From Alphaproteobacteria bacterium (GTDB lineage: Bacteria; Pseudomonadota; Alphaproteobacteria; ATCC43930; CGMCC-115725), in the NCBI GenBank assembly GCA_019241915.1, contig JAFAWI010000597.1, forward strand, positions 1 to 11,430: a DNA stretch of 11,430 nt, given 5' to 3'. The translations under genes were made by a program, and so were the position numbers. Below the pieces are notes generated by a model, which was not told the DNA's origin, did no database searches, and saw nothing but the letters and a program-made list of their open reading frames with translations. Within the stretch, counting starts at the first letter, position 1; the number at the start of each line of letters is the position of its first letter. Shown here piece by piece: positions 7,172-11,430 of this stretch.

Positions 7172-7438
7172 TCAGAGGTAGCGCACGCCGACGCTGCCGC
7201 CCTTGCGCCACATCACGACACAATCGCGCGGCGCTTCGAAGCGCGGCTTGAGCGTGAATTGCTCGGGGCATTGCAGGACATCGGCCGGGCGCACCAGGGC
7301 CCCCGTTTCGGAGAAGTTGAGGATCTGGCCGCCGATCGCACAACGTGCGCGGTTGAAGATGATCTGCGCACCGAGCAGAGAACGCTGGCGCGGTGCAATG
7401 CGACGCTCGGCCAAACCTTGAGGTCGTGCCGTATTCAT
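7172..7438 (-). CDS. Single-domain PilZ protein (probable c-di-GMP receptor)
   Basis: An 88-residue protein that is a single PilZ domain. The two c-di-GMP contact motifs are visible: an RxxxR (R13-I-A-P-R17, in ERRIAPRQR) and a [D/N]xSxxG (N41-F-S-E-T-G46). The strand CVVMWRKGGSVGVRYL at the C terminus is typical of short alphaproteobacterial PilZ proteins. The family binds cyclic di-GMP and often tunes motility, adhesion or exopolysaccharide. The ATG at 7438 has AAGGAG (7451-7446) upstream. An AT-rich stretch at about 7507-7545 probably contains the promoter. The neighbouring Tad pilus operon makes a role in surface attachment conceivable, but this is inference from proximity only. Confidence 0.85.
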   Translation of the reverse strand: MNTARPQGLAERRIAPRQRSLLGAQIIFNRARCAIGGQILNFSETGALVRPADVLQCPEQFTLKPRFEAPRDCVVMWRKGGSVGVRYL

Positions 7439-7602
7439 CTTGCCGCTCCTTTGGACCGAAACTTCTGTCCGGCTGAAGCTGGCACCACTCCCGCGCGACT
7501 ACAAAGTATTTGATGCTTAATTCATCTTCATTATTGGTTACTGCGCGCGGACGACAGCGGCGCGCGTCGCCGCTCGGTGCCGTGCGCGAGCGACCCTGTC
7601 GC

Positions 7603-7643
7603 GGGCGGGGACCCGCGCCAAACGTGACGTGTAGTCCCCGCCC
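7603..7643 (-). terminator. Long hairpin after the small exported-protein gene
   Basis: A perfect 10-bp inverted repeat, GGGCGGGGAC (7603-7612) and GTCCCCGCCC (7634-7643), with a 21-base loop, lies 25 bases beyond the stop of the gene ending at 7668. It is well placed to end transcription or protect the 3' end of that message. No T-run follows on the - strand, so a Rho-dependent or purely structural role is possible. Confidence 0.45.
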
Positions 7644-7667
7644 TTGGGCTTCGGCCGGGCAGGACGC

Positions 7668-8015
7668 TCAGCGCATCGAACCAAGCGATTGCTGTTGCAC
7701 ACGAATATCGTTCGAGGGGACGTTGCGCCGGTCGGCGGCCTGCCGGAAGTCGAGCTGGTTCGGCGCGCGGGCGACCGACGCGGCCGCGAGCGCCGCCGAC
7801 CCGGATGCGGCAAAGGCGTGCTCATAGCATGCATAACGGGCCGCCCCGTCGAGGCGGTCGAACTTCGGGTCGGCAAGCATGCAGAGGTTGAGCGCCTCGC
7901 GTTTGGCGGTGTCGCTGGGATAGATTTCACCGAGGAAATGATGAACCGGCGTCGATTGCGTCGCGGCAACGGCCGCTGCGATGCCTAAAGTCGTGGCTAA
8001 AATCGATGGCTTCAT
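7668..8015 (-). CDS. Small exported hypothetical protein with a cysteine pair
   Basis: A 115-residue protein I do not recognise. The N terminus (MKPSILATTLGIAAAVAATQS) looks like a Sec signal peptide, with cleavage probably near residue 20, so the mature protein of about 95 residues is likely periplasmic. It contains two cysteines, C45 (ALNLCMLADPKFDRLDG) and C63 (ARYACYEHAF), 18 residues apart, which could form a disulfide within a helical hairpin. An Ala-rich stretch (68-84) and a polar, Gln-rich C terminus follow. ATG 8015 is chosen because GGAGG is spaced five bases before it. An in-frame ATG four codons upstream has no ribosome site, and a longer frame to 8174 lacks coding character. No function can be given from context. 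Confidence 0.65.
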   Translation of the reverse strand: MKPSILATTLGIAAAVAATQSTPVHHFLGEIYPSDTAKREALNLCMLADPKFDRLDGAARYACYEHAFAASGSAALAAASVARAPNQLDFRQAADRRNVPSNDIRVQQQSLGSMR

Positions 8016-8289
8016 TTGAGCCTCCATTAGCCCGCGGCCAGCTTGGGGGATGGCTTCGGCGGCGGCGGGCCCGGTTTTGTTTCTTCTGCCCGTTTGTGCT
8101 CGAAACGACCTCCCGTTTGGTTTCAGCCATCCAGCAAACGCCCTGGTCGATCTCTGGTTCCAAAAATTGATCAAGTCTGCAGCAAACCAACCTACGCTTC
8201 ATCGCCGCCCGCAGGCGGGAAGCGACAATTTCTTAAATCGAACGGCGAGAAACCTGCCGCTTCCGCAACCTCTAATCCTCTCGGCATTT

Positions 8290-8385
8290 CTACTTGATCG
8301 CGACGATCTGCTTTTCGCCCGCGGCTGCGCCGTATTTCATCGCCTTGACTTCGAACAACGGCTGCTGGCCTGCGGCCGCCTGGGC
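8290..8385 (-). pseudogene. C-terminal remnant of an unidentified gene
   Basis: Just after the broken dioxygenase, a different frame of the - strand reads about 31 codons of protein-like sequence ending at a TAG (8292-8290): AQAAAGQQPLFEVKA, then MKYGAAAGEKQIVAIK. There is no start codon or ribosome site for it, and its frame differs from that of the dioxygenase. It reads like the natural C terminus of some other protein joined to the TauD fragment by a deletion. I do not recognise the family. It could also be the true end of a divergent gene displaced by a frameshift. Confidence 0.4.
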
Positions 8386-8717
8386 GCATCTGGACGGCGG
8401 ACCTCGGTGTGCCAGTCCTGGCCGGCGTCACGCGCCCCGATCGAGCGGCCGCGCGCGTCCTTCATGTTCGACAGGATTATGATTTCCGGGTGCCCCGGCT
8501 CCTGGAACGCGCCCGCGACATTGATCTCGAGCGAGCCGAAGCGCTGTGCAAACGCCATCTGGCGAACCGGATCGAGGCCCTGTCGGGGAAAGCGCAGCAC
8601 GCCATGCCCGCCGAGCGCCCTGAGGATCCCCGCAAACGTCGCGCGGTCGAGCTCGCCGTTGAGATCGACGCCCTCGACGGTAGCGCCGAGCGCGTCGCCG
8701 ATCGGCACGATGTTCAT
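8337..8717 (-). pseudogene. Truncated TauD/TfdA-family dioxygenase
   Basis: The first about 105 residues match the N-terminal part of Fe(II)/2-oxoglutarate dioxygenases of the TauD/TfdA family: GATVEGVDLNGELD, a GVLRFPRQ strand, FAQRFGSLEINV and AGQDWHTE. Functional members are about 270-300 residues, with a metal triad His-x-Asp...His. Here the HxD motif reads H103-T-E105. From residue 106 the sequence turns into an Arg/Pro-rich run that stops at 8337, so the catalytic half, the second His and the 2-oxoglutarate-binding Arg are all missing. The ATG at 8717 overlaps the stop of the aldo/keto reductase gene (ATGA), so the intact ancestor was probably its co-translated partner. The product should be inactive. 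Confidence 0.75.
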
Positions 8718-9712
8718 CGCTGCTCGCCGACAAAGCTTGCCTGTATTTCCGCGATGCGGGCGAGGCCTGCCGCCGAGAGCGGGCCTTTCTCGATGGCGCG
8801 AGCGGCGATCTCGAACTGTTCGAGCGTCGCGATGCCGATCAGCACGGTCGAGATCGCGTCGTGCGCGATCACGTAACGCAGCGCCAGCTCGACCAGGCTG
8901 TCGGCATGGCCGTCGTGGACCAGCGGCATGAAGCGTCGCGCGCGTTCGAGGTCGATCCGGTAGCTGCTGCCCGAGCCGATCGGATCGGGCGGCGGCGAAG
9001 CGAGTCGGTGACGCTCCTCGCTGCCGCTGAGCGCACCGCCGGCCAGCACGCGGATGTTGATGACCCCCATGTTGGCAGCCTTGGTGTGAGCGAGGAGGCC
9101 GCCGTAATCCTGCGCCGGGAAGCCGGCGGGCACGGCCGCGCCGGGGCTCGGGTTCAGCAGGTTGAAGCTGACCTGCGCGGTCGCGAAAGCGCGCGCATCG
9201 ACAACACGCAGCAGCGACGCGGTGTCGCCGACCGCGGTGATGCCGTAATGGCCGATCTTGCCCTGCTGGACCAGCGTCTCGAACGCCGGCACGACTTCGT
9301 CGAGCATGCTCTCGACCGCGAAATTGCCGCCCGCGGTCGCGCCGACGATGGCATTGTGGAACTGGTAGAGGTCGACACGCTCCAACTGTAGACGCCTGAG
9401 GCTCGCGTCGAGCGCAGCGGCGATGCCGACGGCGATCTGTCCCGGATCGGTCGGCGGCAGCCGCACCTTGGTGCCGACATGGATGTCCTTGAGCTGCAGC
9501 GCCTTGATGACGCGGCCGAGGTTTTCTTCCGAGCGGCCGTTGCCGTATTGCGCCGCCGTGTCGAAATAGTTGACGCCGAGTTCCAGCGCACGCGCGACGG
9601 CGCGCTGCTGATCGGCCGGCTCCCCGCCCACCATCAGCCCGCCGACCGCGCCGCACCCAAAGCCGAGCAGCGAGACGTCGAGGCCGGTCTTGCCGAGTTT
9701 GCGCTTGTCCAC
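8714..9712 (-). CDS. Aldo/keto reductase
   Basis: A 332-residue (beta/alpha)8 NAD(P)H-dependent oxidoreductase of the aldo/keto reductase superfamily, cytosolic, acting on a carbonyl or sugar substrate that cannot be told from sequence. It shows the signature RKLGKTGLDVSLLGFG at the start and the catalytic tetrad D51 and Y56 (YFDTAAQYGNGRSEENLG), K82 (VGTKVRLP) and H119 (DLYQFHN). A cofactor-binding region follows near the C terminus (ISTVLIGIATLEQFE). The start is GTG 9712, with AAGGAG at 9724-9719 spaced six bases. The frame continues further upstream, but that part has no domain character. A good promoter lies at 9768-9740. The stop overlaps the start of the truncated dioxygenase gene. It is divergent from a KDPG-type aldolase, suggesting sugar or sugar-acid catabolism. 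Confidence 0.9.
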   Translation of the reverse strand: MDKRKLGKTGLDVSLLGFGCGAVGGLMVGGEPADQQRAVARALELGVNYFDTAAQYGNGRSEENLGRVIKALQLKDIHVGTKVRLPPTDPGQIAVGIAAALDASLRRLQLERVDLYQFHNAIVGATAGGNFAVESMLDEVVPAFETLVQQGKIGHYGITAVGDTASLLRVVDARAFATAQVSFNLLNPSPGAAVPAGFPAQDYGGLLAHTKAANMGVINIRVLAGGALSGSEERHRLASPPPDPIGSGSSYRIDLERARRFMPLVHDGHADSLVELALRYVIAHDAISTVLIGIATLEQFEIAARAIEKGPLSAAGLARIAEIQASFVGEQR

Positions 9713-9739
9713 TCGCGTCTCCTTACCCCGTTGCGGCGG

Positions 9740-9768
9740 ATAAAACCGGTCGTCACTGCGGCCGTCAA
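9740..9768 (-). promoter_or_regulatory. Sigma70-type promoter of the aldo/keto reductase gene
   Basis: On the - strand TTGACG (9768-9763, 5 of 6 to TTGACA) is followed after 17 bases by TTTTAT (9745-9740, 4 of 6 to TATAAT). Transcription would begin near 9733, about 20 bases before the GTG start at 9712, leaving room for the AAGGAG ribosome site. Confidence 0.6.
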
Positions 9769-9771
9769 TCT

Positions 9772-9795
9772 GCCGATTCGTCAGGTTAGATCGGC
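9772..9795. promoter_or_regulatory. Inverted repeat, possible operator in the divergent region
   Basis: GCCGAT (9772-9777) and ATCGGC (9790-9795) form a perfect 6-bp inverted repeat with a 12-base spacer, just upstream of the -35 box of the aldo/keto reductase promoter. A second short repeat, GCGGT-GCCA-ACCGC, lies at 9800-9813. Either could bind a regulator serving both divergent genes. No regulator gene is in the window, and short repeats like these arise by chance in GC-rich DNA. Confidence 0.3.
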
Positions 9796-9915
9796 GGCAG
9801 CGGTGCCAACCGCCATAAGTCGGCGAGCATGGCAGCCGCGCCTCACGGCGCGGGTGCGGACGCCGGACCGCAGCGTTACAACCGCACAACGCGGCTCCGA
9901 CAGGAGGACGCTTCG

Positions 9916-10545
9916 ATGCACCCGCTGTTCCGTGGCACCTCGGTCATCCCGGTTCTGTCAATCGAGCACGAGCGCGACGCCGTGCCGCTCGCCCGTACGC
10001 TCTATGAGGGCGGCCTTTCGGTCATCGAGGTGACGTTCCGCACCGCGGCGGCCGCCACATCGGTCGCGGCGATCGCCGCTGCCTTGCCGCAGATCACGGT
10101 CGGCGCCGGCACGTTGCTGCGCGCCAGGGATGTCGGCGAGGCGGTGCGCGCCGGTGCGCGGTTCCTGGTCAGCCCCGGCACCACGCCGGAACTCGCCGGC
10201 GCGGCGCTGGCGACCGAGCTGCCGTATCTGCCCGGAGTGGCGACACCGTCCGAGATCATGGCGGCGCGGGCGCTGGGCATTTGCGTGATGAAGCTGTTCC
10301 CCGCCGCCGCGCTCGGCGGCCCGATGCTGCTGCGCGCGCTGGCGCCGGTGTTCCCCGGCATGGCGTTCTGCCCCACCGGCGGGATTGACGAAGCCTCGGC
10401 TGGCGAGTACCTGGCGCTGCCCAACGTGCCGATGGTGGGCGGCTCGTGGATGACGCCGCGCGACGCGGTCGCCGCCGGCGACTGGCCGCGCATCCGCCGC
10501 CTCGCCGAGCGCGCCGCCGCCATCGGACGACGCGAAGCGGCATAG
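9916..10545 (+). CDS. KDPG/KDPGal-type 2-keto-3-deoxy aldolase
   Basis: A 209-residue class I aldolase of the Eda family, which splits 2-keto-3-deoxy-6-phosphogluconate (or the galactonate form) into pyruvate and glyceraldehyde 3-phosphate. Visible features are VIPVLSI at the start, E38 and R42 (IEVTFRT), VGAGTLL, FLVSPGTTPE, GVATPSEI and the Schiff-base lysine K126 (VMKLFPA). CPTGGI forms the phosphate-binding region. The spacing of E38, R42 and K126 equals that of E45, R49 and K133 in E. coli Eda. ATG 9916 is chosen because AGGAGG (9902-9907) lies eight bases before it; the frame upstream to 9829 is not domain-like. Whether it acts on KDPG, KDPGal or a related acid cannot be told. It is divergent from the aldo/keto reductase. 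Confidence 0.92.
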   Translation: MHPLFRGTSVIPVLSIEHERDAVPLARTLYEGGLSVIEVTFRTAAAATSVAAIAAALPQITVGAGTLLRARDVGEAVRAGARFLVSPGTTPELAGAALATELPYLPGVATPSEIMAARALGICVMKLFPAAALGGPMLLRALAPVFPGMAFCPTGGIDEASAGEYLALPNVPMVGGSWMTPRDAVAAGDWPRIRRLAERAAAIGRREAA

Positions 10546-10555
10546 GGGAGACTAA

Positions 10556-10574
10556 GTGCCGGTGAGCGCGGCAC
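10556..10574 (+). terminator. Hairpin after the aldolase gene
   Basis: GTGCCG (10556-10561) and CGGCAC (10569-10574) form a 6-bp stem with a 7-base loop, 11 bases after the aldolase stop. No T-run follows, so it is a weak terminator candidate. The same bases also form a GTG start with an upstream GGGGAG that would encode only 19 residues before a TAG at 10615. That may be the stub of a lost downstream gene. Confidence 0.3.
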
Positions 10575-10597
10575 TGCGGCGCGCGGCGCGCGGCGGT

Positions 10598-11347
10598 TTA
10601 TCGGTATCGGCGTAGCTCGCGATGACCGAACAGGTGGTCGCCACGCATCGCCCGGCCGGCAATCTCCGACATCAGCCTGACGAACGTTTCGTTACCGAGA
10701 AAATGTTCTTGCGCACGCAGATATTCGAACCCCGATCGGTAATCGATAACCGTATTGTTTTGCGGGTCTCCGAAGTTCTCGTTCTGCAAAAAATTCAGCC
10801 ACCGTCCCTGCAGCCAGATCATATAAAGTTCATTGGAGATAAGATTTCTGTTCCACATATAATATTGATGAATCTGATGGCTCCAATAGCGTTTGACATA
10901 AGGTAACGGGTCGAGGTTGAATTCGGGCGATTGCCGCAGGTGTTCTATCTCCTCGTATCGACGCACGCATTCGGCCTCGATATCGCGTTGCTTGAATTCT
11001 CGACCGTTAAGATATGTCCGGTACGCGACAATCCCCGCGAAGATCAACAGCCATGTTTGCAACGGCAGGAACACGACATTGACGACGTCATAGAGGCTGT
11101 TGAGGTCGTTCGCGTGCCAGTTGGCGATCATTGGTCTTAGAAGGAACCAATAATCGACGATAAAAAATGAAAGAGATGAGCCGATAAGCAATAAGTTCGA
11201 GTTTATTATATTGGGAAACGAAACATGACCATAGCGGCGCCAGAGCTGGGCGATGGCGACGATGCCCGCCACGACGATGCACAACAAGGCGACAATCATC
11301 GCCACGACGACAAACCATAGGATTATCCATGCAATCAAATCGCTCAT
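10598..11347 (-). CDS. Unrecognised three-helix membrane protein
   Basis: A 249-residue protein I do not recognise. Strong hydrophobic segments at about residues 5-34, 50-70 and 87-110 predict three membrane helices. Then comes a charged, possibly coiled-coil segment (about 117-138, REFKQRDIEAECVRRYEEI) and a soluble C-terminal domain of about 110 residues rich in Trp, Tyr and Asn (RYWSHQIHQYYMWNR, ELYMIWLQGRWLNF). The layout, membrane anchor plus aromatic-rich cytosolic domain, resembles several uncharacterised bacterial families. ATG 11347 has an AGGTG about nine bases upstream. The gene follows the end of a short-chain dehydrogenase by 33 bases on the same strand and may share its transcript. 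Base composition differs clearly from its neighbours: 19 of 60 bases are G or C at 11161-11220 and 26 of 60 at 10741-10800, against 37 of 60 in cpaF at 4261-4320. Confidence 0.7.
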   Translation of the reverse strand: MSDLIAWIILWFVVVAMIVALLCIVVAGIVAIAQLWRRYGHVSFPNIINSNLLLIGSSLSFFIVDYWFLLRPMIANWHANDLNSLYDVVNVVFLPLQTWLLIFAGIVAYRTYLNGREFKQRDIEAECVRRYEEIEHLRQSPEFNLDPLPYVKRYWSHQIHQYYMWNRNLISNELYMIWLQGRWLNFLQNENFGDPQNNTVIDYRSGFEYLRAQEHFLGNETFVRLMSEIAGRAMRGDHLFGHRELRRYR

Positions 11348-11380
11348 GCGGGCGTCACCTGCGGCCCGGGGGACGGCGGC

Positions 11381-11430
11381 TCAATAAGTTGCCCGGCCGC
11401 CGCTGATGTCGAAGACGGCGCCGGTGGCGA
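11381..11430 (-). CDS. C-terminal end of a short-chain dehydrogenase/reductase
   Basis: The last 15 codons before a TGA (11383-11381) read ATGAVFDISGGRATY. This is the characteristic C terminus of classical SDR oxidoreductases (a G-x-x-x-D-[IV]-[ST]-GG-x motif just before the end), which use NAD(P)(H) on alcohols, ketones or sugars. The rest of the gene lies beyond the window edge, so the substrate cannot be inferred. A sugar or sugar-acid dehydrogenase would fit the aldolase and aldo/keto reductase nearby. Confidence 0.75.
   Translation of the reverse strand, partial: ATGAVFDISGGRATY

Noticed and set aside
6933..7343. A 136-codon - strand frame ending at the TGA of the SelW-like gene
   Set aside because: Its upstream part overlaps the PilZ gene and has no domain character. 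Only the last ten codons belong to a real protein, which starts at GTG 6965 and reads through the TGA.
7507..7545. TTAAGCAT on the - strand upstream of the PilZ gene as a CtrA box
   Set aside because: A full CtrA site needs a second TTAA seven bases on, and the sequence there is ATAC. Only a half-site match.
8167..8174. TTGATCAA palindrome upstream of the small exported-protein gene, considered as an FNR/CRP-type site
   Set aside because: It is an 8-base palindrome without the spacer that FNR-type sites (TTGAT-N4-ATCAA) need, and it is expected by chance. I see nothing else convincing in 8016-8289.
8337..9656. A 439-codon - strand frame joining the dioxygenase fragment to an upstream open stretch
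   Set aside because: The part above 8717 is the aldo/keto reductase gene read in another frame and is Arg-rich. The real TauD-like start is the ATG at 8717, coupled to the reductase stop.
10622..11140. + strand frames antisense to the membrane-protein gene
   Set aside because: The - strand frame is longer, continuous, starts after a ribosome site and has clear membrane helices. The + strand frames are interrupted and lack features.
1..11430. tRNA or rRNA genes, CRISPR arrays, insertion sequences
   Set aside because: No cloverleaf or rRNA signature, no regularly spaced repeats, no transposase motifs and no terminal inverted repeats with target duplications were seen by eye.

Overview
The window looks like the chromosome of a GC-rich alphaproteobacterium. 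The evidence is the Caulobacter-type Tad/Cpa pilus genes, including CpaD, CpaE with an atypical ATPase loop, and CpaF. The single-domain PilZ protein and the strong G/C preference at codon position 3 agree with this. I cannot name the genus from the sequence alone.

Positions 1-6613 (+ strand) hold a tightly packed Tad (Flp) type IVc pilus assembly operon: the 3' part of cpaC (secretin), then cpaD (lipoprotein), cpaE (MinD-like localisation ATPase), cpaF (assembly ATPase), tadB and tadC (inner-membrane platform). Junctions overlap or are separated by only a few bases. The proteins form one envelope-spanning machine: CpaC/CpaD in the outer membrane, CpaF powering the TadB/TadC platform, CpaE placing it. 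No tadD-like gene follows tadC. A strong hairpin at 6700-6727 closes the operon.

Positions 6747-8015 (- strand) hold three small genes. The most important is a SelW/SelT-family (Rdx) thioredoxin-fold protein whose active-site CxxC has become C-K-P-TGA. Reading through the TGA gives a complete 72-residue family member, and a stem-loop of the bacterial SECIS type lies just downstream. It is very probably a selenoprotein that a standard gene caller would truncate or miss. It has its own RBS and a promoter with a perfect TATAAT. Upstream are a single-domain PilZ (c-di-GMP) protein and a small exported protein with two cysteines.

Positions 8290-10545 hold metabolic genes around a divergent promoter region. 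An aldo/keto reductase reads on the - strand and is translationally coupled to a TauD/TfdA-type dioxygenase. The dioxygenase is broken exactly at its metal-binding HxD motif and followed by the C-terminal remnant of another, unidentified gene. A KDPG/KDPGal-type aldolase reads on the + strand. This suggests sugar-acid or related carbon catabolism.

Positions 10598-11430 (- strand) hold an unrecognised three-helix membrane protein in clearly AT-richer DNA, probably acquired by transfer, and the last 15 codons of a short-chain dehydrogenase/reductase that lies upstream of it.
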